Positions 53,969 to 63,467 are shown, numbered from the stretch's first letter. The stretch is 64,000 nucleotides of DNA from Rhizobium sp. Q54 (GCA_945907045.1 CAMDSH010000001.1:124001-188000); one strand, 5' to 3'. Made by a program: numbers and translations. Notes: a model not told the origin generated them from the sequence alone.

Positions 53969-55279
53969 ATGCGCGTTGCCATGATCGGCACCGGCTATGT
54001 CGGCCTCGTCTCCGGGGCCTGCTTCGCCGACTTCGGCCACGAGGTGACCTGCGTCGACAAGGACGCGGACAAGATCGCTGCGCTTAATCGCGGCGAGATC
54101 CCGATTTTCGAGCCGGGGCTTTCCGATCTCGTCGCCAGCAACGTCGCGGCCAAGCGGCTGAAGTTCACCACCGATCTTGCCCCCGCCGTGGCGGCGGCGG
54201 ACGCCGTGTTCATCGCGGTGGGTACGCCGTCGCGGCGCGGCGATGGCCACGCCGACCTGACCTTCGTTCATGAAGCCGCGCGCGAGATCGCGGCCGCGGT
54301 TTCCACCTTCACGGTCGTCATCACCAAATCCACGGTTCCGGTCGGCACCGGCGATGAGGTCGAGCGCATTATCCGCGAAGCGCGGCCCAAGGCTGATGTC
54401 GCGGTGGTGTCGAATCCGGAATTTTTGCGCGAGGGCGCAGCGATCCAGGACTTCAAGCATCCCGACCGCATCGTGGTCGGCACTGATGAGGCGCGCGCCC
54501 GAGAGGTGATGACGGAACTCTACCGCCCGCTTTATCTCAATCGCGCGCCGATCATGTTCACCGACCGTCGTACCGCCGAGCTGATCAAATACGCGGCGAA
54601 TGCGTTCCTCGCCACGAAGATTTCCTTCATCAACGAGATTGCCGATCTGGCCGAAAAAGTCGGCGCCAACGTGCAGGAGATCGCGCGCGGCATCGGCCTC
54701 GACAATCGCATCGGCCCGAAATTTCTTCACGCCGGTCCGGGTTACGGCGGCTCGTGCTTCCCGAAGGACACGCTCGCGCTGCTTAAAACGGGACGCGATC
54801 ACAACGCGCCGCAGCGCATCGTCGAAGCTGTGGTCGCGGTCAACGATGCGCGCAAGCCTGCGATGGCGGGGAAAGTTTCCGCGGCGCTGGGCGGAAACCT
54901 GAAAGGCAAAACCGTCGCGGTGCTGGGGCTCACCTTCAAGCCGAACACCGACGACATGCGCGAAGCGCCATCGATCCCGCTGATCGGCGCGTTGCAGGAG
55001 ATGGGCGCGAAGGTCCGCGTCTACGATCCGGTCGGCATGAACCAGGCGAAATCGATGCTCAAGAACGTGACCTATTGCGACGGTCCTTACTCGTGCGCCG
55101 AGGGCGCGGCGGCGCTGGTCATCGTCACCGAATGGGAGCAGTTTCGCGCGCTCGATTTTGCGCGGCTGAAGCAGGCGATGACGCAGCCGGTGCTGATCGA
55201 TCTGCGAAATGTCTACCGGGCCGAGGATGTCGCCCGCCACGGCTTCGTCTACGAGAGCGTTGGCCGGCCGGCGAAATGA
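53969..55279 (+). CDS. ugd: UDP-glucose 6-dehydrogenase
   Basis: 436 residues. NAD-binding MRVAMIGTGYVGLVSGACFA, TKSTVPVGTGDEVERII, the catalytic Cys in PGYGGSCFPKDTLALL, and the C-terminal UDP-binding domain (LGLTFKPNTDDMREAPSIPL). It makes UDP-glucuronate for polysaccharides. Starts 167 bases from the divergent acyltransferase, consistent with an envelope sugar theme; followed 29 bases later by hrpB. Confidence 0.97.
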   Translation: MRVAMIGTGYVGLVSGACFADFGHEVTCVDKDADKIAALNRGEIPIFEPGLSDLVASNVAAKRLKFTTDLAPAVAAADAVFIAVGTPSRRGDGHADLTFVHEAAREIAAAVSTFTVVITKSTVPVGTGDEVERIIREARPKADVAVVSNPEFLREGAAIQDFKHPDRIVVGTDEARAREVMTELYRPLYLNRAPIMFTDRRTAELIKYAANAFLATKISFINEIADLAEKVGANVQEIARGIGLDNRIGPKFLHAGPGYGGSCFPKDTLALLKTGRDHNAPQRIVEAVVAVNDARKPAMAGKVSAALGGNLKGKTVAVLGLTFKPNTDDMREAPSIPLIGALQEMGAKVRVYDPVGMNQAKSMLKNVTYCDGPYSCAEGAAALVIVTEWEQFRALDFARLKQAMTQPVLIDLRNVYRAEDVARHGFVYESVGRPAK

Positions 55280-55308
55280 CCGCGGCCAAAATGGTGGCGC
55301 ATTGACCG

Positions 55309-57888
55309 ATGCGCGCATTCGATAGCCCGCTTCCCATCGATCAGGCGCTGCCGGAGCTGACCGCCGCTTTGCGCGCGCGCGAATCCGCCGTGCTGGTCGC
55401 GCCGCCCGGCGCCGGCAAAACCACGCGCGTGCCGCTGGTGCTCATGGATGAGCCATGGGCGGCAAACAAGAAAATCCTCGTATTGGAACCGCGCCGGCTG
55501 GCCGCTCGCGCCGCCGCCGCGCGCATGGCGGCGACTCTCAAGGAAGATGTCGGGCAAACAGTTGGTCTGCGTGTCCGCTTCGGCTCGAAAATTTCCAAAG
55601 CAACGCGCATCGAAGTCATCACCGAAGGCATTTTCACGCGGCTCATTCTCGACGATCCTTCGCTCACGGGTGTCGCCGCCGTGCTGTTCGACGAATTTCA
55701 CGAACGCTCGCTCGATGCCGATCTGGGTCTCGCGCTTGCCCGCGACGCGCAACAGGGACTGCGCGACGATCTCAAACTGCTGGTGATGTCGGCGACGCTC
55801 GACGGCGCGCGCGTGGCGAAGCTCCTTAACGACAAGAAACATGGCGATGCGCCGGTGGTGGCGAGCGAGGGCCGCAGCTTTCCGGTCGAGACGCGTTATC
55901 TCGGACGCGATACGCAGACGCAAATCGAGCGGCAGGTGGCCGACGCGGTGGCGCGCGCGCTGCGGGCGGATGCGGGCTCGGCGTTGGTATTTCTTCCCGG
56001 AGCCGCCGAAATTCGCCGCACCGAGACGATGCTCAAAGAACGCATCAGCGATGCATCGGTCGATATCGTGACGCTTTATGGCGCGCTTGATGCGCAGACG
56101 CAGGACCGCGCTATCTCGCCCGCGCCGGCTGGACGGCGGAAAGTCGTGCTGGCGACGTCCATCGCGGAGACCTCGCTCACCATCGAGGGCGTGCGCATCG
56201 TGGTGGACTGCGGCCTCTCTCGCGTGCCGCGTTACGAGCCCGATGTCGGCGTCACAAGGCTGGAAACCGTGCGCGTGTCGCGCGCGGCGGCGGACCAGCG
56301 GCGCGGCCGCGCGGGCCGCACCGAACCGGGCGTGTGCTACCGGCTGTGGGACGAACCGCAGACCGGTTCGCTGGAAGCTTTCACCCGGCCTGAAATTCTG
56401 TCCGGCGATCTGTCCTCGCTGCTGCTCGATCTTGCGCAGTGGGGCGTCAACGATCCGGCGAAGCTTTCGTTTCTCGATTCTCCGCCGGCTCCCGCGCTTA
56501 CCGAGGCGAAGGCATTGCTCATTGAGCTGGGCGCGATCGATGTTGACGGGCGCATCACCGGGGAAGGAAAAGCACTGCGCAAATTGCCGCTGCCACCCCG
56601 GCTCGCGCGCATGGTGGTCGACGCGGCGGCTGCGGGTGAAGGCCTGCTCGGCGCGGAGATCGCCGCAGTACTCACCGAGCGCGGACTGGGCGGCGACGAC
56701 GCCGATTTGCGCCATCGTCTCGATCAGTTTCGACGCGACCGCTCCCGCCGCGCCGAGGACGCGCGCGGGATGGCGAAGCGGTGGGCTGATCTTTCTTCTC
56801 CCTCCCCTGAAAGGGGAGGGTCGGCCGGCGTGGCCGGCCGGGGTGGGGTCAACATGGAAGGGACCCCCACCCGGACCGCTGCGCGATCCGACCTCCCCCT
56901 TGCAGGGGGAGGTATAGAAAGCGTGGGCGCTCTTCTTGCGCTGGCCTATCCCGACCGCATCGCAAAAAGTCGCGGCGGCGGCAAGGGCGCATTCCTTCTC
57001 GCCAACGGGCGCGGCGCGAATATCGACGTTGCGTCCCCGCTCGCGCGCGAGCCGTTCATCGCGGTGGCGGAACTCACCGGCACGGCGGCGCAAAGCCGCA
57101 TCGTGCTGGCGGCGGCGATGCCGCTTGCTGAGATCGAGGCGCGCTATGCCGCGCACATCGAGAGTCGCGACGAAGTATCTTTCGACGCAGCCTCGGCGAG
57201 CTTACGCGGGCGGCGCGGGCGTAAATTGGGAGCGCTGGTTCTCGCCGAACAGGCGGTGCCGGTAAAACCGGACGCCGACAGCGCGCGCGAATTGGCCAAA
57301 GGCATTCTCGCATTGGGCCTCAATCGTCTGCCGTGGACGAAGCCGCTGGCGCAATGGCGCAACCGCGTCATGTTTCTGCGCCGTTCGGAAGGCGACGAAT
57401 GGCCCGATCTTTCGGATGCGGGACTTGCCAGCACAATCGCCGAATGGCTTGAGCCGATGCTGCTCGACAAGACATCGCTCGCGCAAATTTCCGCCGACGA
57501 TCTGGCGCAAGCTCTTACAGCTCAAGTGCCGTGGAATTTGCGCAAGCGGCTCGATGCCGAAGCGCCGACGCATTTCGCCGCGCCGTCGGGCTCCAGCGTG
57601 CCGATTGATTACGAGGCGGAGGAGGGTCCGAAGCTTTCGATCCGCGTGCAGGAACTATTCGGCCTCGCCAAACATCCCGCCATCGCGGGAGGCCGCGTGC
57701 CGCTGGTGATCGAATTGCTTTCGCCCGCGCACCGCCCGGTGCAGGTGACGCGCGATCTGCCCGGCTTCTGGCGCGGCTCTTATGCGGACGTGAAAACCGA
57801 AATGAAGGGCCGCTATCCGCGCCACCCCTGGCCGGACGATCCGACCACCGCGCCGGCCACCCGCCGCGCCAAGCGCCGTGGCGAATAA
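55309..57888 (+). CDS. hrpB: ATP-dependent helicase HrpB, with an intragenic family A insertion
   Basis: 859 residues (E. coli HrpB about 810). Motif I APPGAGKTTRVPLVLMD, motif II LFDEFHERSLDADLG, motif III MSATLDGARVA, motif VI QRRGRAGRTEPGVCYRLW, and the HrpB C-terminal domain ending with the basic RRAKRRGE. Residues about 498-535 (GGSAGVAGRGGVNMEGTPTR and neighbours) are translated from an inverted family A repeat pair, between the HA2-type region and the C-terminal domain. The insert is 114 bases, 38 codons, so frame is kept exactly. Function: RNA helicase of uncertain role. Confidence 0.95.
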   Translation: MRAFDSPLPIDQALPELTAALRARESAVLVAPPGAGKTTRVPLVLMDEPWAANKKILVLEPRRLAARAAAARMAATLKEDVGQTVGLRVRFGSKISKATRIEVITEGIFTRLILDDPSLTGVAAVLFDEFHERSLDADLGLALARDAQQGLRDDLKLLVMSATLDGARVAKLLNDKKHGDAPVVASEGRSFPVETRYLGRDTQTQIERQVADAVARALRADAGSALVFLPGAAEIRRTETMLKERISDASVDIVTLYGALDAQTQDRAISPAPAGRRKVVLATSIAETSLTIEGVRIVVDCGLSRVPRYEPDVGVTRLETVRVSRAAADQRRGRAGRTEPGVCYRLWDEPQTGSLEAFTRPEILSGDLSSLLLDLAQWGVNDPAKLSFLDSPPAPALTEAKALLIELGAIDVDGRITGEGKALRKLPLPPRLARMVVDAAAAGEGLLGAEIAAVLTERGLGGDDADLRHRLDQFRRDRSRRAEDARGMAKRWADLSSPSPERGGSAGVAGRGGVNMEGTPTRTAARSDLPLAGGGIESVGALLALAYPDRIAKSRGGGKGAFLLANGRGANIDVASPLAREPFIAVAELTGTAAQSRIVLAAAMPLAEIEARYAAHIESRDEVSFDAASASLRGRRGRKLGALVLAEQAVPVKPDADSARELAKGILALGLNRLPWTKPLAQWRNRVMFLRRSEGDEWPDLSDAGLASTIAEWLEPMLLDKTSLAQISADDLAQALTAQVPWNLRKRLDAEAPTHFAAPSGSSVPIDYEAEEGPKLSIRVQELFGLAKHPAIAGGRVPLVIELLSPAHRPVQVTRDLPGFWRGSYADVKTEMKGRYPRHPWPDDPTTAPATRRAKRRGE
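56800..56913. repeat. inverted pair of family A repeats (A8/A9) inside hrpB
   Basis: A8 (56800-56849): CCCTCCCC-TGAAA-GGGGAGGG, TCGGCCGGC-GT-GGCCGGCC, GGGGTGGGG. Spacer of 14 bases. A9 (56864-56913): CCCCCACCC, arm, ACCTCCCCC-TTGCA-GGGGGAGGT. The length is exactly 38 codons. Confidence 0.9.
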
Positions 57889-57981
57889 TTCAAATTGATG
57901 CGGCGCGTTTAACCGCCCGCTCACCATCCGGGAAAACGGGTACGCGGCCGCGTCACGCATTAAGCCGGTTTTTGCAAAGCC

Positions 57982-58548
57982 ATGCTGAGATCGCCCGTCA
58001 ACGTCAGGATTTTGTCCGCCATGCGCCAGATCATGCTTTTTGCCGCTGTGCTGCTCGTCCTCGGCGGCGTGGTCGCCAAGATTGCCGACAAGAACATGTT
58101 GCAGGCATCCTCGCCTGCGATGAGCGCAAAATCCGCGACCGTGGGCGCAGCGCCCGCCGCGCAGACGGCAGCTAACGGGCGGACGATGACCGTTCCGCGT
58201 GACGCACGCGGCCATTTTCAGGTGGAGGCCAGCATCAACGGCCGCCGCCTCGATTTCATGATCGACACCGGCGCTTCGGTTATCGCCATGCGGGAATCCG
58301 ACGCCGCCCGGCTCGGCATCCACCCTTCGCCGAGCGACTATACGGCGACGGTTTCCACGGCCAACGGCAGCATCAAGGCCGCCCGCGCGCAGTTCAATTC
58401 GGTCGATGTCGGCGGCATCCGCATTTTCGACGTTGCCGGGCTGGTTCTGCCCGACGAGGCATTGCGGGAAAATCTGCTCGGCCTCTCGTTCCTCTCCCGC
58501 CTGCGGCGGTTCGAATACGCCAACGGCAAGATGGTCCTCGAACAGTAA
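57982..58548 (+). CDS. retropepsin-like aspartic protease (TIGR02281 type)
   Basis: 188 residues (175 if ATG 58021 is used). A single N-terminal membrane anchor (IMLFAAVLLVLGGVVAKIAD) is followed by a linker and a one-domain clan AA protease: catalytic FMIDTGASVIAM (DTGA), hydrophobic flap region and GLSFLSRLRRFEYANGKMVL at the C-terminus. It would be active as a dimer facing the periplasm. The two ATGs cannot be separated by ribosome site. Confidence 0.87.
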   Translation: MLRSPVNVRILSAMRQIMLFAAVLLVLGGVVAKIADKNMLQASSPAMSAKSATVGAAPAAQTAANGRTMTVPRDARGHFQVEASINGRRLDFMIDTGASVIAMRESDAARLGIHPSPSDYTATVSTANGSIKAARAQFNSVDVGGIRIFDVAGLVLPDEALRENLLGLSFLSRLRRFEYANGKMVLEQ

Positions 58549-58617
58549 GCTTTCCCGCGAGGGGCGCTTAGGCTATGCCTCGGCGCGCTGATTTGCGCGT
58601 GCCGCCCGAGGGCCTAG

Positions 58618-60117
58618 ATGTTTCCCAAGCCGAAATCTGCGCTGTCGCCCAATACCTATGACTACGAGTCCTCGCCGCTGGTGAAGCCGACGGGATTCCG
58701 CGAATACGACGCGCGCTGGCTGCTGGAAAAAGAAATCAACCTGATGGGCGTGCAGGCGCTGGGCATGGGGCTCGGCACGCTGATCCGCCAAATGGGCGTG
58801 AAACCCGAGATCGTCACCGCGCACGATTTTCGCGGCTATTCCGCCTCGGTGAAGATGGCGCTGGTTTCCGGCCTGCTCGCCGCCGGCTGCAAGGTGCATG
58901 ACATCGGCCTCGCGGTGACGCCGATGGCGTATTTCGCGCAGTTCGAGCTGGACGTGCCGTGCGTCGCGATGGTCACCGCCTCGCACAACGACAATGGCTG
59001 GACCGGAGTGAAGATGGGCGCCAACCGGCCGCTCACCTTCGGGCCGGACGAAATGACGAAGCTGAAAGATATTGTGTTGAATTCACGCTTCGATCTCAAA
59101 GGCGGCGGGTCTTACGCCTTCGTCGAAAATTTTCCCGCGCGCTACATCGCCGACCTCACCAAGCGCCCGAAGCTCAAGCGCAAGCTGAAAGTCATCTGCG
59201 CCTGCGGCAACGGCACGGCGGGCGCTTTCGCGCCGCAGGTGCTCGCCGCGGTGGGCTGTGAAGTGGTGCCGCTCGACTGCGAGCTCGATCACACCTTCCC
59301 GAATTACAATCCCAACACCGAAGACATGAAGATGCTGCACGCCATGCGCGATGCGGTGCTCAAGCATAAAGCCGATGTCGCGCTCGGTTTTGACGGCGAC
59401 GGGGACCGCTGCGGCGTCGTCGACAACACCGGCGATGAAATTTTTTCCGACAAGGTGGGCGTGATGCTGGCGCGCGACATGTCGAGCCAGCACAAGAACG
59501 CGCTGTTCGTCGCCGACGTGAAATCCACCGGGCTGTTCGCGACCGATCCAGTGCTGAAAGCCAACGGCGCGAAAACCGATTACTGGAAAACCGGCCACTC
59601 CTATATGAAGCGCCGCGTCAACGAGATCGGCGCGCTCGCCGGCTTCGAGAAGTCGGGGCATTTCTTCTTCAACAAGCCATACGGCCGTGGCTATGACGAC
59701 GGACTGATCTTCGCGCTCGCCGTATGCGACATGCTCGACCGCAATCCGGGAAAGAGCATGGCGGACCTGAAAAACGCGCTGCCGAAGACCTGGGGCTCGC
59801 CTACGATGTCGCCGCATTGCGACGACGAGAAGAAATACGGCGTGGTCGACGCGGTGGTGAAATATTTCGAGGCGGCGAAGGCGAAGGGCGAAAAGATCAT
59901 CGGCCAGCCGATCCGCGATCTCGTCACCGTCAACGGCGTGCGTATCACGGCGGAGGACGGCACCTGGGGCCTGGTGCGCGCTTCGTCCAACAAGCCGGAG
60001 CTGGTGGTGGTGGTCGAAAGCCCGGTGTCGGAGGCGCGCATGCGCGAGATGTTCAAGGCGGTGGACGCCGTGCTGCGCACGCATCCCGAAGTGGGCAAAT
60101 ACAATCAGACGATTTGA
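58618..60117 (+). CDS. phosphomannomutase/phosphoglucomutase
   Basis: 499 residues, alpha-D-phosphohexomutase family. Phosphoserine loop VTASHNDNGWTGVK, metal loop FDGDGDRCGVVD, sugar loop region FEKSGHFFF, and phosphate-binding RASSNKPELVVVVES. It interconverts glucose- or mannose-1-phosphate and -6-phosphate for exopolysaccharide and LPS synthesis, which fits ugd and kdsB nearby. ATG 58618 (MFPKPKSALSPNTYDYESSP). Repeat B4 starts 13 bases after the stop. Confidence 0.93.
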   Translation: MFPKPKSALSPNTYDYESSPLVKPTGFREYDARWLLEKEINLMGVQALGMGLGTLIRQMGVKPEIVTAHDFRGYSASVKMALVSGLLAAGCKVHDIGLAVTPMAYFAQFELDVPCVAMVTASHNDNGWTGVKMGANRPLTFGPDEMTKLKDIVLNSRFDLKGGGSYAFVENFPARYIADLTKRPKLKRKLKVICACGNGTAGAFAPQVLAAVGCEVVPLDCELDHTFPNYNPNTEDMKMLHAMRDAVLKHKADVALGFDGDGDRCGVVDNTGDEIFSDKVGVMLARDMSSQHKNALFVADVKSTGLFATDPVLKANGAKTDYWKTGHSYMKRRVNEIGALAGFEKSGHFFFNKPYGRGYDDGLIFALAVCDMLDRNPGKSMADLKNALPKTWGSPTMSPHCDDEKKYGVVDAVVKYFEAAKAKGEKIIGQPIRDLVTVNGVRITAEDGTWGLVRASSNKPELVVVVESPVSEARMREMFKAVDAVLRTHPEVGKYNQTI

Positions 60118-60130
60118 AGCGCATCTTTCC

Positions 60131-60192
60131 CCGCTCATTCCCGCGACAGCGGGAATCCAGTTCTGGGTCCCCGCTTTCGCGGGGACGAGCGG
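60131..60192. repeat. family B palindromic repeat, copy B4
   Basis: CCGCTCATTCCCGCGACAGC opens; CCCCGC-TTTC-GCGGGG hairpin and ACGAGCGG close it. Same orientation as B2 but with a shorter centre (CCAGTTCTGGGT). Confidence 0.85.
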
Positions 60193-60208
60193 TCTGAGAG
60201 ACTAGGGC

Positions 60209-61336
60209 ATGAAAATTGTCATTCTGGGCGCCGGGCCCGCGGGGCTTTATCTCGGCTATCTGCTCAAGCGCCGCCGTCCCGATATTCAGGTCGATATCGT
60301 CGAGCAGAATCCGGCGGGAGCTACCTTCGGCTTCGGCGTGGTGTTCTCCGACCGCGCGCTGGAATTCCTCAAGGACGACGATCCGGAAACGCATGCGGCC
60401 ATCGCGCCGCAGATGGAATCGTGGAGCGACATCACACTGGTTGCGCGCAACGAGCGCATCGTCATCGACGGCATCGGCTTTGCCGCCGTCGGGCGGCTGA
60501 AATTGCTGCAACTTTTACAGGCGCGAGCGCGTTCTGTAGGTGTGAACCCGCAATTTGAACGCGCCGTTACATCGCTGGATGAATTCGAGGGCGCCGATCT
60601 GATTGTCGGCGCCGATGGCGTCAATTCGCTGGTGCGGCGCACATTCGCCGAGTCGTTCGGCGCGAGCGTGAATTATCTCGCCAATCATTTCGCCTGGTTC
60701 GGCACCAGCAAGGTTTTCGACACGCTCACGCAAACGTTCCGTCACACGCCGATCGGCGATTTTAACGCTCACCATTATCGATACGCGCCGGGGCGCAGCA
60801 CGTTCATCGTCGAAGTCGATGACGCCACCTTCGCCCGCGCCGGGTTTGCGAAAATGGCGGACGACGAATCCCGCGCGCTCTGCCAGAAGGTTTTCGCCGA
60901 TGCGCTTGGCGGTCATTCGCTGATATCCAACAATTCGATCTGGCGGCGCTTTCCGCAGGTACATAACGCGCATTGGCATCACGGCAAACATGTGCTGATC
61001 GGCGATGCGTTGCATACCGCGCATTTTTCCATCGGCTCCGGTACCCGCCTCGCGATGGAAGACGCCATCGCGCTCGACAAGGCGCTGTCGGATAAAGGGG
61101 ACGATGTTGCTGTGGCGCTGCCGGCGTTCGAAGCCGCGCGGCGGCCGATCTTGGAAAAAATCGTCACCGGCGCCGGCGCCAGCGCGTCGTGGTATGAGCA
61201 TTTCGCCGAGCACATGCAACTCGCGCCGATGGATTTCGCGATGAGCTATGTGACGCGCTCCGGCCGCATCGATATCGAACGGCTGCGCAAGCTCTCGCCG
61301 CAATTCGTCGCGCGCTACGAGCGGGAACATTCATGA
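60209..61336 (+). CDS. FAD-dependent aromatic-type monooxygenase (VioD/salicylyl-CoA hydroxylase-like)
   Basis: 375 residues. GXGXXG motif MKIVILGAGPAGLYLGYLLK, the acidic ribose-binding Glu in VDIVEQNP, and the second flavin motif LIGDALHTAHFSIGSGTRLA. Similarity of the opening (FGFGVVFSDRALEFLKDDDP) to salicylyl-CoA/anthraniloyl-CoA hydroxylases and VioD suggests hydroxylation of an aromatic or tryptophan-like substrate. The full-length relatives often have an extra C-terminal domain which is absent here. Overlaps the next gene by 4 bases (ATGA), so they are cotranslated. Confidence 0.85.
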   Translation: MKIVILGAGPAGLYLGYLLKRRRPDIQVDIVEQNPAGATFGFGVVFSDRALEFLKDDDPETHAAIAPQMESWSDITLVARNERIVIDGIGFAAVGRLKLLQLLQARARSVGVNPQFERAVTSLDEFEGADLIVGADGVNSLVRRTFAESFGASVNYLANHFAWFGTSKVFDTLTQTFRHTPIGDFNAHHYRYAPGRSTFIVEVDDATFARAGFAKMADDESRALCQKVFADALGGHSLISNNSIWRRFPQVHNAHWHHGKHVLIGDALHTAHFSIGSGTRLAMEDAIALDKALSDKGDDVAVALPAFEAARRPILEKIVTGAGASASWYEHFAEHMQLAPMDFAMSYVTRSGRIDIERLRKLSPQFVARYEREHS

Positions 61337-62574
61337 CGGGCGGCGATACGCAGGTTGCCGTCATTGGCGGCGGCGCGGCCGGCGTTGCGGCGGGCCGCAG
61401 GCTGCGCGCAGCCGGTATCGAATGCCTTGTGATCGAGGCGCGTTCACGTCTCGGCGGGCGGGCATGGACCGTGAACGCGCAAGGCTTCGCGCTCGATCTC
61501 GGCTGCGGTTGGCTGCATTCCGCCGACCGTAATCCGTGGGTGAAGGTCGCCGAAGAACAAGGCCATACCGTCGACAGGACGCCGCCGCCCTGGATGCGGC
61601 CTGCGCTGACCATCGGCTTTTCGCTGGAAGAACAGATCAGCTATCGCAACGCGCTGGAAGCATTCCACGAGCGCATAAGCGCGGCCGCGAAAAATGAACC
61701 GGACACGGCGGCGTCGGCGCTGCTGGAGCCGGGTTGCCGCTGGAACAATCTGATCAACGGGGTAAATACCTACATCAGCGGCGCGGAGACCGACCGCGTT
61801 TCGGTTCGCGATTTCGACAACTACGACGACAGCGGTGTGAACTGGCGCGTGATCGAGGGTTACGGTTCGACGATTGCGGGCGCCGGTGTGGATTTGTCCA
61901 TCGTGCTGGACAATCCCGTGCGCCGCATCGACCACAGCGGAAAGCGGCTAAAGATCGAAACCGCGAAGGGTGTATTCAATGCCGATCAGGTCATCGTGAC
62001 GCTGCCGAGCACGGTGATTGCCGAAAGCGAAAATCTTTTCGCCCCGGCCCTGCCGGAGAAAACGCAGGCCGCGGAAAATCTGCCGCTAGGTCTCGCCGAC
62101 AAGCTGTTTATGTCGCTCGACAGCGCGGAGGAATTCGAAAAGGACAGCCGCCTGTGGGGCGACAACGATCGCACCGGAACGGCGACCTATCACTTGCGCC
62201 CCTTCGGCCGCCCGCTGATCGAAGCCTATTTCGGCGGACGCCATGCGGCTGAACTGGAAGCGGCGGGCGAGGGCGCGTTCTTCGATTTTGCCGTGTCTGA
62301 ACTTGTTGCGCTGTTCGGCAGCGATTTTGCTCGCCGCATAAAGCCCGTTCAAATTCACCCCTGGGGCGCCGATCCCTTTGCGCGCGGATCGTACTCCTAC
62401 GCAAAGCCCGGCAAGACGGATTGCCGTGCCATCCTCGCAGCGCCAGTAAATGATCGTCTGTTTTTTGCCGGGGAAGCCTGCTCGCGTAACGATTTCTCCA
62501 CCGCGCATGGCGGCTGGCTCACCGGCGCCGCTGCTGCCGACGAGGTGATTGCCGTGCGGCAGCGCAAGCGCTGA
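61333..62574 (+). CDS. flavin-containing amine oxidoreductase
   Basis: 413 residues, monoamine-oxidase fold: VAVIGGGAAGVAAGRRLRAA, the RxGGRxW motif SRLGGRAWTVNAQGFALDLG, and the C-terminal flavin loop FAGEACSRNDFSTAHGGWLT. No Cys for covalent FAD attachment at the MAO position, as usual in bacteria. Paired with the monooxygenase by an overlapping start/stop; together they could oxidise an aromatic amine or build a pigment-like compound, but no further pathway genes are present. Ends 3 bases from the convergent pheA. Confidence 0.87.
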   Translation: MTGGDTQVAVIGGGAAGVAAGRRLRAAGIECLVIEARSRLGGRAWTVNAQGFALDLGCGWLHSADRNPWVKVAEEQGHTVDRTPPPWMRPALTIGFSLEEQISYRNALEAFHERISAAAKNEPDTAASALLEPGCRWNNLINGVNTYISGAETDRVSVRDFDNYDDSGVNWRVIEGYGSTIAGAGVDLSIVLDNPVRRIDHSGKRLKIETAKGVFNADQVIVTLPSTVIAESENLFAPALPEKTQAAENLPLGLADKLFMSLDSAEEFEKDSRLWGDNDRTGTATYHLRPFGRPLIEAYFGGRHAAELEAAGEGAFFDFAVSELVALFGSDFARRIKPVQIHPWGADPFARGSYSYAKPGKTDCRAILAAPVNDRLFFAGEACSRNDFSTAHGGWLTGAAAADEVIAVRQRKR

Positions 62575-62577
62575 CGC

Positions 62578-63435
62578 TTAAGCCTTCTCTTCCTTGAAGG
62601 TCTTGCGGAAGGCGTGCGCGGGATAAACGCCGAGAATTTTCATCTCCTTGGAGAAGAAGGCAAGCTCCTCGAACGCGAACGCCATGTTGCGGTCGTCGGG
62701 GTGGCCCTCGACGTCGGCATAGAACTGCGTGGCGAAGAAATTCCCCTCGACCATGTAGCTCTCGAGTTTCGTCATGTTGACGCCGTTGGTGGCGAAGCCG
62801 CCCATCGCCTTGTAGAGCGCGGCCGGCACGTTGCGCACCCGGAACACGAACGTCGTAATCACCGGCCCGGTGGCTTTCGCCCATTTTGCTTCGCGCGAGA
62901 GCACGATGAAGCGCGTGGTGTTGTGCGCTTCGTCCTCGATGTCCTCGGCGAGAATGTCGAGGCCGTAGATTTCCGCGGCGAGGCGCGAGGCGATGGCGGC
63001 GCAGCTTTTGTCGCCGCGCTCGGCGACTTCGCGCGCGGAGCCGGCGGTGTCGGCGGCGACGATAGCCTTGATGCCGAGCTTGCGGATGATGTTGCGGCAC
63101 TGGCCGAGCGCATGCACGTGGCTCTCGACCGTCTTGATGCCCTTGAGCGTCGCGCCCTTCGGCGCCAGCAACTGGTGGCGCACGGGCAGGAACCATTCCG
63201 CCACGATATGCAGGCCGGAATCCGGCATCAGATGGTGAATGTCGGCGACGCGCCCGGCGATTGAGTTCTCGACCGGGATCATGCCGAGATCGGCTTCGCC
63301 GGAGGTCAATGCCGCGAAGGCGTCCTCGAAGGTCGGGCAGGGCACCGGCTCATGGTCCGGATAGGCGGCGTTGCAGGCGAGATGCGAATTCGCGCCCGGC
63401 TCGCCCTGGAATACGATGGTTTTCTTCGCCGCCAT
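62578..63435 (-). CDS. pheA: prephenate dehydratase
   Basis: 285 residues, monofunctional PheA (no chorismate mutase domain). Catalytic domain begins KKTIVFQGEPGANSHLACNA, MIPVENSIAGRVADIHHLMP, and contains the conserved NTTRFIVL (TRF motif); the ACT domain follows with NVPAALYKAMGGFATNGVNM and TKLESYMVEGNFFATQFYAD. In phenylalanine synthesis it converts prephenate to phenylpyruvate and is feedback-regulated through the ACT domain. Downstream of kdsB on the same strand, 32 bases away. Confidence 0.96.
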   Translation of the reverse strand: MAAKKTIVFQGEPGANSHLACNAAYPDHEPVPCPTFEDAFAALTSGEADLGMIPVENSIAGRVADIHHLMPDSGLHIVAEWFLPVRHQLLAPKGATLKGIKTVESHVHALGQCRNIIRKLGIKAIVAADTAGSAREVAERGDKSCAAIASRLAAEIYGLDILAEDIEDEAHNTTRFIVLSREAKWAKATGPVITTFVFRVRNVPAALYKAMGGFATNGVNMTKLESYMVEGNFFATQFYADVEGHPDDRNMAFAFEELAFFSKEMKILGVYPAHAFRKTFKEEKA

Positions 63436-63467
63436 AATGTCCCGTTACGCGGTCCTTCGTGCCGGAG

